Shown: one piece after another, positions 45,442-53,879 of the stretch
Layout: each line of letters begins with the position of its first letter
Numbering within the stretch: the first letter of the stretch is position 1
From: Tissierellales bacterium
GTDB taxonomy: Bacteria; Bacillota; Clostridia; Tissierellales; VENL01
NCBI GenBank assembly: GCA_028280805.1
Contig: JANQLB010000051.1
Coordinates: 1-59,901 of the forward strand
Reading direction: 5' to 3'
DNA length: 59,901 nucleotides
Made by a program: the position numbers and the translations under genes
The notes under the pieces: generated by a model
Seen by the model: only the letters and a program-made list of their open reading frames with translations
What the model was told of the DNA's origin: nothing
The model's database searches: none

Positions 45442-46119
45442 ATGAATTCTAAAAACCCATACTCCCTATGTACCTGGGATGATGGAAAGAGCTGCATAGA
45501 TTGTAATATTGAAGGCAGCCTAATATGTAAAACGGATAAAAAGTTTAGAAAGAAGTTTGTATTTCATCATCTAACTTTTAGAGTAACAGCATTTTTAGGA
45601 TTATTTCTTATAAGTACTTTTATGGGAAATTGGTCATTGATTACCATATATGCTATAGGAGTATTTTTAAATTTTGCAATTCTTGAACCAAGACTCCTCT
45701 GTAGCCACTGTCCTTTTTATGCAGAAAAAGGATTCTTTCTACGCTGCAATACGCTTTATGGAATGCCTAAGATATGGAAATACCGCCCAGGTCCAATAAC
45801 AAAGCTTGAAATGATTTTGCAATTCATAAGTGGTGGTTTTGTGGATTTTTTTCCAATAGTATCCTTCATCTATGGAATATTTGTATTCTACAATAGTAGT
45901 GCTACTTCTGTAGAACTTATAGGAATGATAGGATTTACTTTTATTTTATCAGTGATGATGGTACAACTCCATCAAACCATAAAGGGTGAAGTATGTTCAA
46001 AGTGTCCAAATTTTTCATGTGCGATGAATAAGGTGCCAAAGTCCATTAGGGATGCTTACATAAAACGAAACCCTATAATGAAGGAGGCTTGGGAAAAATC
46101 AGGGTATAAAATTAGCTAA
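45442..46119 (+). CDS. Cysteine-rich membrane protein, possibly iron-sulfur
   Basis: The 225-residue protein has three Cys clusters: Cys10, 18, 21 and 29 (CTWDDGKSCIDCNIEGSLIC), Cys87, 90 and 102 (LLCSHCPFY), and Cys185, 188 and 193 (CSKCPNFSC). They alternate with four hydrophobic segments (about residues 48-60, 65-82, 124-150, 158-176). The CxxCxxxxxxxC-like first cluster suggests iron-sulfur or metal binding at the membrane, in the manner of NapH-like electron-transfer proteins, but I do not recognise the exact family. ATG 45442 follows AAAGGAGTG. Under control of a divergent TetR gene. Confidence 0.7.
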   Translation: MNSKNPYSLCTWDDGKSCIDCNIEGSLICKTDKKFRKKFVFHHLTFRVTAFLGLFLISTFMGNWSLITIYAIGVFLNFAILEPRLLCSHCPFYAEKGFFLRCNTLYGMPKIWKYRPGPITKLEMILQFISGGFVDFFPIVSFIYGIFVFYNSSATSVELIGMIGFTFILSVMMVQLHQTIKGEVCSKCPNFSCAMNKVPKSIRDAYIKRNPIMKEAWEKSGYKIS

Positions 46120-46237
46120 ATCAACCCTTTAATTCCTTGAAATTACTATAAATACTATAGACTTTTATAAACACAGCAAATTCACTAAGACCAAATATCT
46201 TCTAGACAGATACAAGAAACGACTCAGCTATGAATGA

Positions 46238-46290
46238 AAGAATGGAGAAATGGAAAGATTTCATGGATTTGACCGTGCGAGAGGGTTAAG
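46238..46290 (+). pseudogene. Transposase C-terminal scrap, IS1182-like
   Basis: The stretch KNGEMERFHGFDRARGL matches the end motif (KRFHGLDRARG) of DDE transposases of the IS1182 group. Only about 18 codons remain. Confidence 0.5.
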
Positions 46291-46358
46291 TATTATAATA
46301 TTGCTAGGGGCGTGGCTGAGAAAGTTGTTTTAAAAGAAATAGTATATACAGAAAATGG

Positions 46359-46408
46359 GGCTTTTATAATTTCACAATCAAAGGCATAGTTATGAAATTA
46401 TAAAAGCC
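46359..46408. repeat. Perfect 16-bp inverted repeat
   Basis: GGCTTTTATAATTTCA pairs exactly with 46393-46408 around an 18-nt loop. It lies between two mobile-element scraps, so it may be an element end or a terminator. Confidence 0.5.
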
Positions 46409-46440
46409 TGTGACCCTGCCGATATCCATCCTTAAGTGGT

Positions 46441-46596
46441 GAGAATGAGCGGATCAACGAACTGATAGAAATTATCCGCAAGAACAAATATCGCACCCTA
46501 TTATATGACGACACGCTTGTAAGGAAGCTCATCCAAAACGTCACGGTGTACGAAGACCATTTTGTGATAAGCTTCAAATCTGGCATTGAAGTATGA
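46441..46596 (+). pseudogene. Serine recombinase C-terminal remnant (left)
   Basis: ENERINELIEIIRKNKYRTL then YDDTLVRKLIQNVTVYEDHF and VISFKSGIEV to a stop. This is the typical tail of large serine recombinases of clostridial mobile elements. Base composition is GC-richer than the neighbours, which suggests transfer. Confidence 0.7.
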
Positions 46597-46786
46597 AAAA
46601 CGGATTGAAATAGCCATGACTCATAAATGAGTTGTGGGTTTTCTTTGTGCTCCCTGCATGAGGCAACCAGGTGTATGTTTGGAGAAATGTTTGTGAAGTA
46701 TGCTAAAAGTCAATGAGGAAGGGTAGTAATCTTTGGCAGAATTTTGGTTTCCACAGAAATAGTTAACTCTTTACACAATTTCCTAC

Positions 46787-46833
46787 TTGACAAAATAAGA
46801 CACAATGTTTATAATGAGTATATATTCACTCAT
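46787..46833 (+). promoter_or_regulatory. Consensus promoter with TetR operator
   Basis: TTGACA (46787-46792), 17 bp, TATAAT (46810-46815): a perfect sigma-A promoter. The palindrome ATGAGTATATATTCACTCAT (46814-46833) overlaps the -10, so the TetR protein coded next can block polymerase. Confidence 0.85.
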
Positions 46834-46848
46834 AAAGGAGGTAAGGAA

Positions 46849-47457
46849 ATGCCCCGTACGAAAAAGCAATTTGAAGAAATGAGGATTTTAACAAGAGAAA
46901 AGATTCAAACAGCAGCAATGTATTTATTTGCGAAAAAAGGATTGGCAGCAACAAACGTACAAGAAATTGCTGATGCAGCTGGAATTAGCATTGGCCTTTT
47001 GTATAAGCATTATAAGACGAAAGACGCCTTGTTCTATGAGTTAGTGGAATTCGCTTTTAATGGGTTAAAAGATATAAACCTCAGACTATGCGTTAATGAA
47101 TCTCCAAAAGTTATTTTAGAACAAATTATTGATGAAATTTATGAAGATCTTGTTAATAACGAAGATTTCTCAAACCTAATGAATCTTTTAACCCAAGTTA
47201 TTTTGTCAGGTAAGGAAGATAAAAAGCTAGCGGGTCTACTAGAACAGGATTTTAAAATGTTTCAATCATTGTCAGATCTAATAAGACGTGGTCAAGAACT
47301 CGGTGAATTCCGTTCAGGTGATTCTTTTGAAATGGCTATTCTTTTCTTTTCAGTAATTCAAGGTTTAACAATCTTCAAAACAGCTTTTCAACCAGTTTTC
47401 AAAGTGCCTGCCAAATCCCTTATGACAAGTTTCTTATATGAAGAAAGGAAGGAATGA
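46849..47457 (+). CDS. TetR/AcrR-family regulator of the ABC exporter operon
   Basis: The 202-residue protein has the TetR domain (REKIQTAAMYLFAKKGLAAT, EIADAAGISIGLLYKHYKTKDALFYELVEF). ATG 46849 follows AAAGGAGGTAAGG; the longer frame from 46744 runs over the promoter and is excluded. Its stop lies 1 bp before the ATPase gene, so regulator, ATPase and permease form one operon under self-control. Confidence 0.92.
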   Translation: MPRTKKQFEEMRILTREKIQTAAMYLFAKKGLAATNVQEIADAAGISIGLLYKHYKTKDALFYELVEFAFNGLKDINLRLCVNESPKVILEQIIDEIYEDLVNNEDFSNLMNLLTQVILSGKEDKKLAGLLEQDFKMFQSLSDLIRRGQELGEFRSGDSFEMAILFFSVIQGLTIFKTAFQPVFKVPAKSLMTSFLYEERKE

Positions 47458-47458
47458 T

Positions 47459-48379
47459 ATGCAAGTGGAAAATAACGTCATACAAATTAGAGGCTTGAAG
47501 AAATCATACAAAAGAATGGAGGTGTTAAAGGGTGTTGATTTAAATATTAAAAAAGGATCTATATTTTGTCTGCTCGGCTCAAATGGTGCAGGAAAAACCA
47601 CTATGGTTAAAATACTTGCTACTTTACTTAAGGCTGACAGTGGTGAAGTCATACTGTCTGGTTGTGATGTTAAGAAAAGCCCCGAACAAGTTCGAAGTGT
47701 AATTAGCTTGACGGGGCAATACGCAGCAGTGGATGGACTACTAACTGCCCGTGAAAACCTTAGAATGGTAGGACGTCTAAACCATATTAACGATGTGAAG
47801 GCGAAGACAGATCATCTTCTGAGGCAATTTAATCTTGAATATGTAGCAAATCGTCCAGTATCTACATTTTCTGGTGGTATGCGTCGCAGATTAGATATCG
47901 CAATGAGTCTTATTGGAAATCCAGAAATTATATTTTTAGATGAGCCTACGACGGGACTAGATCCTCAAAGCCGCATAGAAATGTGGAAGATCATACGAGA
48001 AATGGCTGCTGCTGGTGTTACAGTATTTCTAACAACTCAATACATTGAAGAAGCTGAGCAACTTGCAAACCATATTGCAGTACTACACGAAGGAATTATC
48101 ATTACGCAAGGAAGTGCACAGGAATTAAAATCCAAATTAGCAGGAGGTGCTGTTTTACTTGGGTTTGGAGATCTATCTTCTTATATTACAGCGCAAGAGA
48201 CACTCAATGGATATTCTTGTAAAATTGATGATGATACATTAACCATAGAGGTAGCTACCGATGGTAGTGTGAAGCAGATGGCTAATCTTCTGTCTATTTT
48301 AAACGGAACAAACATTGCTTTTTTAGAGCAAAAACAGGCATCACTTGAAGATGTATTTCTTACATTAGTAGCAAATTAA
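47459..48379 (+). CDS. ABC transporter ATPase, DrrA/multidrug type
   Basis: The 306-residue protein has Walker A (GSNGAGKTT), Q-loop (SLTGQYAAV), signature (FSGGMRRRLD), Walker B (EIIFLDEPTTGLDP) and the H-loop replaced by Gln in FLTTQYIEEAEQ, as is typical of the DrrA subfamily. A C-terminal DrrA-type extension follows (residues about 225-306). It powers export by the permease coded next. Confidence 0.93.
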   Translation: MQVENNVIQIRGLKKSYKRMEVLKGVDLNIKKGSIFCLLGSNGAGKTTMVKILATLLKADSGEVILSGCDVKKSPEQVRSVISLTGQYAAVDGLLTARENLRMVGRLNHINDVKAKTDHLLRQFNLEYVANRPVSTFSGGMRRRLDIAMSLIGNPEIIFLDEPTTGLDPQSRIEMWKIIREMAAAGVTVFLTTQYIEEAEQLANHIAVLHEGIIITQGSAQELKSKLAGGAVLLGFGDLSSYITAQETLNGYSCKIDDDTLTIEVATDGSVKQMANLLSILNGTNIAFLEQKQASLEDVFLTLVAN

Positions 48380-48396
48380 TTGAAGGAGGAAATTAA

Positions 48397-49173
48397 ATGA
48401 ATAGACAAGGATCTTTGCGTTGGAAAACAAATGATCATTTTGTCATGGCTGGAAGATGTATCCGACATTTGACAAGAAATCTGGATAACCTGTTGATCGT
48501 AATTGTCTTACCAATTATGATGATGCTATTATTTTCTTCAGTTTTCGGAGGAGCTATTCAGATAGGTGGTGATGAAAACTATGTTAATTATATCGTTCCA
48601 GGTATTTTGTTGATTTGTATTGGCTACAGTGCTTCGACTACTGCAGTCAGTATCAACATGGATATGTCCCAAGGTATAATAGATAGGTTTCGTTCTATGC
48701 CAATAGCTAAATCAGCATTTATCACTGGACATGTTATAGCATCAGTTTTTCGTAATATTGTATCTACGACTGTATCAGTTTTGGCTGCACTTGTTTTGGG
48801 GTTCTCCCCCAAAGCTTCATTCGTTGAATGGCTGATCATAATACTTATTTTATTATTATATGCACTAGCAATGACGTATCTATCTACAATATTTGGATTG
48901 CTAGCAAAAACACCTGAGGGTGCAGGAGCTTTTGGATTTGTTATGCTGTTTTTGCCTTATGTCAGTTCTGCTTTTGTTCCTCTAGAAACACTCCCTAAGG
49001 CATTAAGGCTTTTCGCTGAGCATCAACCTATCACAATTTTGATAGAGGCTTTACGATCACTATTTGCAAGTACATCCTCACCATTCATCTTCGAAGCCAT
49101 TATTTGGTGTTCAGGAATTTTGATTGTCAGTGCATTTATTGCAGGACAGATTTTTAAACGCAAAACAGTATAA
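48397..49173 (+). CDS. ABC-2 type permease
   Basis: The 258-residue protein has six membrane segments and the ABC-2 landmarks: NLLIVIVLPIMMMLLFSSVFGG at the first helix, NYIVPGILLICIGYSAS, and FLPYVSSAFVPLETLPKALR before the last helices. It pairs with the DrrA-type ATPase to export a drug or lipid-like compound. Ends 10 bp before a large hairpin. Confidence 0.9.
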   Translation: MNRQGSLRWKTNDHFVMAGRCIRHLTRNLDNLLIVIVLPIMMMLLFSSVFGGAIQIGGDENYVNYIVPGILLICIGYSASTTAVSINMDMSQGIIDRFRSMPIAKSAFITGHVIASVFRNIVSTTVSVLAALVLGFSPKASFVEWLIIILILLLYALAMTYLSTIFGLLAKTPEGAGAFGFVMLFLPYVSSAFVPLETLPKALRLFAEHQPITILIEALRSLFASTSSPFIFEAIIWCSGILIVSAFIAGQIFKRKTV

Positions 49174-49183
49174 TAAATTTTAT

Positions 49184-49221
49184 AACCTATTTATGAGTAT
49201 ATAATCACTCATAAATAGGTT
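49184..49221 (+). terminator. Large hairpin ending the exporter operon, with a copy of the TetR operator
   Basis: Perfect 15-bp arms (AACCTATTTATGAGT and ACTCATAAATAGGTT) around an 8-nt loop. Its inner 20 bp, ATGAGTATATAATCACTCAT (49193-49212), differs from the promoter operator at 46814 by one base, so it may bind the TetR protein as well as end transcription. Confidence 0.75.
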
Positions 49222-49523
49222 TCTTGATGAATACAAAATGAGTAGTAGAAATATTGGAATGCATTTTTTGGCATTATTTAATTTGTTTCCACAAACGATA
49301 GTCAAGCTTGGATATGTTCCCTAATTGGCAGCTCGATAAAAACTGGATAAAAATTGGTCTCAAAAAATTGATTAAACAGCTATCATCTCAGAACATACTG
49401 AAAATGTTGTCAAATTATGTCGTAATCAGTCGTGGATTGTGAGATGTTTGCCATAGATGTTTGGAAAACTAAAACACACAAACTTTGGAATATCAATTCT
49501 TTATGAGAAAGTATACAAATGAG
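49222..49523. other. Non-coding debris
   Basis: About 300 bp with no continuous frame. It lies between the exporter hairpin and the RAYT repeat and may be decayed mobile DNA. Confidence 0.3.
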
Positions 49524-49860
49524 GGCAAATGAGAGGACGGTTCATTCGTTTGATATAGCTGTGCAGGTCTTATCGAGGTGAGAGATATACCAAGAAGTGC
49601 AAGGCAAAAAAGCCAAACTGGTATATATCATGTAATGTTAAGAGGTATAAACAGGCAGAATATTTTTGAAGATGATGAGGATAGAATTGAGTTTCTTGAG
49701 ACGGTTGCTGAATGTAGGAAAATAAGTGGATATAAATTCTTTCGATACTGTCTATTAGTATAATTGGAAATATAAACGTTGCGGGCACTTATTTCAAGAC
49801 TTACAGGGGTTACAGTGTATAGAATATTTAAAGAGTAGTCAAACCGTCCCCCTATTTGCA
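49524..49860 (+). mobile_element. Decayed RAYT unit flanked by inverted REP-like repeats
   Basis: GGGCAAATGAGAGGACGGTT at 49524 and, inverted, TGCAAATAGGGGGACGGTTT (49860-49841) flank a broken IS200-like RAYT gene. These GGGACGGTT repeats are a known companion of clostridial RAYT genes. Confidence 0.65.
49578..49838 (+). pseudogene. REP-associated tyrosine transposase (RAYT), internally deleted
   Basis: The N-terminal part is intact: RDIPRSARQKSQTGIYHVML, RGINRQNIFEDDEDRIEFLE and SGYKFFRYCLL, up to where HVH should follow. It then stops, and after about 20 bp the C-terminal end RALISRLTGVTVYRIFKE appears. The catalytic HUH and Tyr region is deleted. Confidence 0.75.
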
Positions 49861-49864
49861 TGAA

Positions 49865-49969
49865 TACGATGAACGGCTGGTCTGAAGGCTTATTGAGAAA
49901 ATTAACGTGTTTGATAACAAGCTAATCATTGAGTTTAAGTCCTGTGTTGAAATTGAAATAGAAATATAA
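49865..49969 (+). pseudogene. Serine recombinase C-terminal remnant (right)
   Basis: YDERLV, a TGA, then RLIEKINVFDNKLIIEFKS and CVEIEIEI to a stop. It is the same recombinase tail type as at 46441 but diverged, and lies on the other side of the TetR-ABC operon. Confidence 0.65.
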
Positions 49970-50116
49970 GTAGTGTATAGCCGCCAGAAAAGAGAGCAAC
50001 TCTTTGATTGGTGGTTTTTTAATGTATTACAATTGCAATAAGCATGAACGCAAGAAGAGTACTTTGGTATCTGCAAAACAAAAATCTTCTTGAGTGACAG
50101 AGGATTAAAAAAATGA

Positions 50117-50195
50117 TTGACATAGGGAATGTTTAAGGTTAAAATAAATCCAACGTTAAATATAATCCAACGTTAAATATAATCCAACATAGAGG
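50117..50195 (+). promoter_or_regulatory. Promoter followed by 17-bp direct repeats
   Basis: TTGACA (50117-50122), 17 bp, TAAAAT (50140-50145). Directly after come AATCCAACGTTAAATAT twice in perfect tandem (50147-50163, 50164-50180) and a third partial copy (AATCCAAC at 50181). Each has an AACGTT palindrome. Repeats at this place look like cooperative repressor sites. They precede a broken M23 peptidase gene. Confidence 0.6.
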
Positions 50196-50220
50196 ATATA
50201 ATTTCAAGAGGCGATTGTAT

Positions 50221-50374
50221 ATGAATGAACTAAATAATCCAATTGTCGTTGATTTTCCTTTAAGAGGAGCGTGGGGGCCCTAATACATCTGCAAAGGTTA
50301 TTCCAAGCCACGGCACAGATCAACTTGGACAACGGTATGCGTATGATTATGTAATGATAGATTGGGATCCGTAA
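50221..50374 (+). pseudogene. M23 peptidase-family N-terminal fragment, frameshifted
   Basis: MNELNNPIVVDFPLRGAWGP runs into a stop; in the next frame PNTSAKVIPSHGTDQLGQ and RYAYDYVMIDWDP continue. This is the opening of M23-like peptidases with the HGT..GQ..A.D zinc region. Further decayed matches may run to about 50470. Confidence 0.6.
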
Positions 50375-50597
50375 AAGAAGCCCCTTTTATCATGGAAGTA
50401 GAATTTAGAAAAAAACCGCATACCATTTGACAAAGATAGAATCAGTTATTAAAGCGGATGGTGTATAGGAGTAACAAATATGAATAACCCACACAAAAAA
50501 TTATGAAAGAGTTCTATGGTAACAACAAATGCTTGTTTGCCATAACTTTTATTGCAATGATCCTTATAATGTAGCAGATTAGGTTTTGATATAAACT

Positions 50598-50613
50598 TAA
50601 TGACAGGTCATTA
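50598..50613. promoter_or_regulatory. Palindrome upstream of the ArsR-type gene
   Basis: TAATGACAGGTCATTA: perfect 7-bp arms around AG, 90 bp before the regulator start. Possible operator. Confidence 0.45.
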
Positions 50614-50702
50614 GTAAAAGGTGGACATTCAAGAAGCTTAACATTAAAAATCAATGTAACATTAACTTTAACAAAAGAGATAATAAGAAAGAGGTGTTTA
50701 CG

Positions 50703-51332
50703 ATGAAAGAAAACACAGAAGCAGCTGATGAAGGTAGAATAGTTGTGCATGAGGGCAGTAAAATACTTATAGCATCATCTGAAGAAGATATGAAAGTTTT
50801 GTCTTCGCCTCAACGGCAGCGCATATTCAAGATATTGCAATCTGAGGGTGTCCCTATGCATGGAAAAGAGATCGGGGATCGTTTGGGTATTAAAGCTGCG
50901 TCTACACATTTCCATTTAAAAAAACTAGAAAGAATTGGAGCAGTTAAGCAGAGCCACACTCAGGTAATAAATGGTATTACTGCTCGCTACTATGAGGTAT
51001 CGGTAGACTCTGTTATCTTGGGTGAGGATTTTCTTGAGGCAACAGATGATAGTCTTACCAAACAAAAAATGCTCCTTATTCATAACACTTTCAACGCAAA
51101 TCGGGACGCCTTTATTAGATCTTTGCATCAGACCATGCAGCAAAAACAGACAGGAGACCTAGGGGAGAAAAGGCTACACCTGTTACTTGACTTTAAGCTA
51201 TACTTGTCAGCAGAGGATGCAGAACTACTCCAAAAAGACATAGAGGAGCTTTTTAGCAAGTACGAGAGTCCCGCATCTGGTAAGAAGCCACACGCTGTTT
51301 GGCTTAGCATCAATAAGGACGAGAACAGCTAA
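50703..51332 (+). CDS. ArsR-type winged-helix regulator
   Basis: The 209-residue protein has an HTH_20/ArsR-like domain (VLSSPQRQRIFKILQSEGVP, HGKEIGDRLGIKAASTHFHLKKLERIGAV, RYYEVS wing), then a helical C-terminal domain. It lacks an obvious metal-Cys motif, so it probably senses another signal. ATG 50703 follows GAAAGAGGTG. The next gene, a beta-lactamase-fold hydrolase, starts 121 bp later and could be its target. Confidence 0.83.
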   Translation: MKENTEAADEGRIVVHEGSKILIASSEEDMKVLSSPQRQRIFKILQSEGVPMHGKEIGDRLGIKAASTHFHLKKLERIGAVKQSHTQVINGITARYYEVSVDSVILGEDFLEATDDSLTKQKMLLIHNTFNANRDAFIRSLHQTMQQKQTGDLGEKRLHLLLDFKLYLSAEDAELLQKDIEELFSKYESPASGKKPHAVWLSINKDENS

Positions 51333-51453
51333 TATAAAGTGGGGAAGGGCTTGTTAACTCACATCAAGGGAAGAAAAAAGTTTTAAACAAGTATATAAGA
51401 AAAATAAAGGCTATTGATAATGTGGACAAATTATTTGAAGAGGAGAATATAAC

Positions 51454-52491
51454 ATGATAGAAGCAGTAAACCAAAACTTTAAAGAAATAATGCAAAAAAA
51501 GCTATCAAAAAAGTCAGATACAAAGGCTGTTGTTGGATGGTTTTTTGAGGACGTGGAAGCAGTGGTGACCTATGGTGACTTTGGCTTAATGAACCCTGAA
51601 ACTATGAGTTTTCAGATTGGCTCAGTAACTAAATTATTTACAGCAACATTGGCGGCAAGTTTTCAAAATAATGGAAAACTGGATCTAAAAGGGCGGGTCG
51701 GAGACTACCTTCAGTTAGAGGCCGATAGCACAATCAGAGCGATCAGAGTGGAAGATTTGCTTACTCATCATGCTGGATTACCATCTGCGCCAAAGGCGCT
51801 TCTTGGAAAGTATGACATATTGAATCCATATCAGCATGTCAGCAAAGAAAGACTTATGGACTACCTGAATAATTACAGGAAGCCGGTTAAGTCTAAGAGT
51901 AGCTTTCAATACTCGAATTTGGGATTCGGTATTCTTGGGCAAGTTTTGGAAGAAATATCAGGTAAAGCTTATGAAGAACTGGTTAAAGATGAAGTATGTC
52001 AACCGTTAGAAATGAAAAACTTATGGATAACCCCACCGGAAGAAGACATAAATTTAGCACCGGGTGCCATGAGAAGAAATAAAGAATTATCTAGATGGGA
52101 ATTAAATGCCATAGAGGCTGCAGGAGCCATCGATGCCAACATCAAAGATATGCTAAAGTTTGCCAAGGCAAACCTTCAAGGACATCCTTTCTATTCGAGA
52201 TGTGAAATGTGCCACAAGGCTAATCGAACAGTTTCCAAACACTTAGATGTTGGATTGGGGTGGCTGATAACAAGAGATGAGGGTATAGGGGAACTTCATT
52301 CCCACAATGGTTCAACTGGCGGATTTAATAGTTTTCTAGGTATACATCCCGAGGGTAGATTCGGTGTGGTAGTTTTGACAAACTGTATGCTGCCGATACT
52401 TAACTTAATAGGATTGTCCAATGATCATGCGACTTCTATTGGCTCTGAAGGATTGAAATACATTGGAAAGAGACGCCATAATATGCGTTAA
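51454..52491 (+). CDS. Beta-lactamase-fold serine hydrolase (class C-like)
   Basis: The 345-residue protein has the three motifs of the serine beta-lactamase/DD-peptidase/EstB superfamily: SVTK (GSVTKLFTAT, about residues 52-55), YSN (QYSNLGFG) and HNG (HSHNGSTGGF) in place of KTG. No signal peptide, so it is cytoplasmic and probably an esterase or peptidase rather than a resistance enzyme. Start follows GAGGAGAATATAAC. Confidence 0.85.
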   Translation: MIEAVNQNFKEIMQKKLSKKSDTKAVVGWFFEDVEAVVTYGDFGLMNPETMSFQIGSVTKLFTATLAASFQNNGKLDLKGRVGDYLQLEADSTIRAIRVEDLLTHHAGLPSAPKALLGKYDILNPYQHVSKERLMDYLNNYRKPVKSKSSFQYSNLGFGILGQVLEEISGKAYEELVKDEVCQPLEMKNLWITPPEEDINLAPGAMRRNKELSRWELNAIEAAGAIDANIKDMLKFAKANLQGHPFYSRCEMCHKANRTVSKHLDVGLGWLITRDEGIGELHSHNGSTGGFNSFLGIHPEGRFGVVVLTNCMLPILNLIGLSNDHATSIGSEGLKYIGKRRHNMR

Positions 52492-52512
52492 TAGCCTAAA
52501 ACAATAGTTGTT

Positions 52513-52618
52513 AGTTTTGACATGTTCCCCCATACGTCGGGTGCTAAAGTCAGCTCAAGACATCAATGCCATCAACTCAAGCCATGTTGAGACAGTGGTC
52601 TTAATAGAAAAGAAATAG
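52513..52618 (+). pseudogene. Tail of a RumA-like methyltransferase gene, broken
   Basis: SFDMFPHTS (52513-52539) and, in another frame 40 bp later, NSSHVETVVLIEKK to a stop at 52618. Together they spell the end of a RumA/TrmA-family protein (DMFPHTSHVETVVL) with an insertion. Upstream parts are gone. Confidence 0.4.
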
Positions 52619-52672
52619 GTTGAAATCAAGCCTTTTAAAGAATTTTGAGTGAACTTAATAGTAAAATATGTG

Positions 52673-52705
52673 CTTCCTCAGACGGATGTTTGGGGAAGTT
52701 TTTTT
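52673..52705 (+). terminator. Terminator
   Basis: Arms CTTCCTCA and TGGGGAAG (one G-U pair) followed by a T7 tract. Confidence 0.75.
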
Positions 52706-52781
52706 ATGGGGGTCTTACTCTTACTCAAAAGCATACAGTTCGGCGAAAAAGAAAGAATTTTGTGTAACAGTATAAGATGTA

Positions 52782-53753
52782 TTAGTTTTCTAAATATATA
52801 TTTATTATATCTTTGGCATTGCTTATAACGAAATTTCTAAGTGGCTCTGGTGACAAAACTTCAACAGTATTTCCGTACTCAATAATTCTTTTGCATGCAT
52901 TATCATATGTATATAAATTTACCAGGATTATGTCTTTTTTATTAGGTTGCAACTGTTCAATAACATCCATATTACTTAATTCTGCTTTGGTAATAGATAA
53001 TAATCTTAAATTTACAGGATAAAAAGGAACATTAGATAAGAGATCCTTAAAATTTACTATCCATTTTTTCCAAAAAGATTCTAGCTGAAAATCACTAGGA
53101 ATTGAAAATGTATCGTTAAGTTTAAATGCTTCTGCTATTCTACTACACTTAAAAACCCTCAATGCATTTTTACTCTCACAGAAAGCAACAAGGTACCACT
53201 CTGATTTTTTTACAACAAGTCCATATGGACGAACTATTCTTGTTTTTGTTTGCTGGGTTCCCATACTTAAATTTGTGTATGTTAATTTTATTTTTTTAGA
53301 TTGCATTAATGACTTTCTAAGTATATCAAGGTATGGTAGGTTTATCTTATCCTCCCACCAAGAATCTGGGTCAAAGTGAAAACGTTCCTTTGCTTTTTCA
53401 ATATCATCAGTATATTTTTGTGGAACTGTATTTTCTAATTTTAAAATTGCATTCTTGAGATTAGTGTTTGCATTTGAGTATTGGGTAGGATGTAAGCCCA
53501 TCCCACTTAGATATAATGTTAATAATTCATCAACATTCATTGTTTTAACATTTGAAGTATAACCATCCATCAATGAATATCCACCTATAGGACCAGCTAT
53601 AGAGGTAATAGGAACTCCACTCTCACAAAGTATGTCTATATCTCTATGGATAGTTCGTTTAGATACTTCAAAAGCTTCGGCTAAATCTTTTGCTTTGATA
53701 CATTCTCTAGATTCTAGTAATAAAAGAATACCTAATAGTCTATGTATACGCAT
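52782..53753 (-). CDS. YafY-type HTH and WYL domain regulator
   Basis: The 323-residue protein has HTH_11 (LAEAFEVSKRTIHRDIDILCE, PIGGYSL) and a WYL domain (KIKLTYTNLSMGTQQTKTR, RPYGLVVKKSEWYLVAFCES, FKCSRI). The two landmarks at the start define the YafY group. It is divergent from a flavin reductase-like gene and shares an operator region with it, so that gene is a likely target. Confidence 0.9.
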   Translation of the reverse strand: MRIHRLLGILLLLESRECIKAKDLAEAFEVSKRTIHRDIDILCESGVPITSIAGPIGGYSLMDGYTSNVKTMNVDELLTLYLSGMGLHPTQYSNANTNLKNAILKLENTVPQKYTDDIEKAKERFHFDPDSWWEDKINLPYLDILRKSLMQSKKIKLTYTNLSMGTQQTKTRIVRPYGLVVKKSEWYLVAFCESKNALRVFKCSRIAEAFKLNDTFSIPSDFQLESFWKKWIVNFKDLLSNVPFYPVNLRLLSITKAELSNMDVIEQLQPNKKDIILVNLYTYDNACKRIIEYGNTVEVLSPEPLRNFVISNAKDIINIYLEN

Positions 53754-53785
53754 ATATATTTCTCCTATTAAAAATATTATGTTTA

Positions 53786-53816
53786 ATTTTATAACGTTGT
53801 CATATAGATGTCAACG
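53786..53816 (-). promoter_or_regulatory. Promoter of the WYL regulator gene with palindrome
   Basis: On the minus strand TTGACA (53814-53809) and TAAAAT (53791-53786) have a 17-bp spacer. The inverted repeat CGTTGTCAT (53795-53803) and ATGTCAACG (53808-53816) covers the spacer and -35. Confidence 0.75.
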
Positions 53817-53879
53817 ATTATTAGTATAATTAGTATTGTAAAGTTTATTTTAATAAATATGGATGGAGGAAATAAGGAT

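Noticed and set aside
50147..50195. 17-bp repeats as a small CRISPR-like array
   Set aside because: The repeats are directly tandem, with no spacers, and there are no cas genes.
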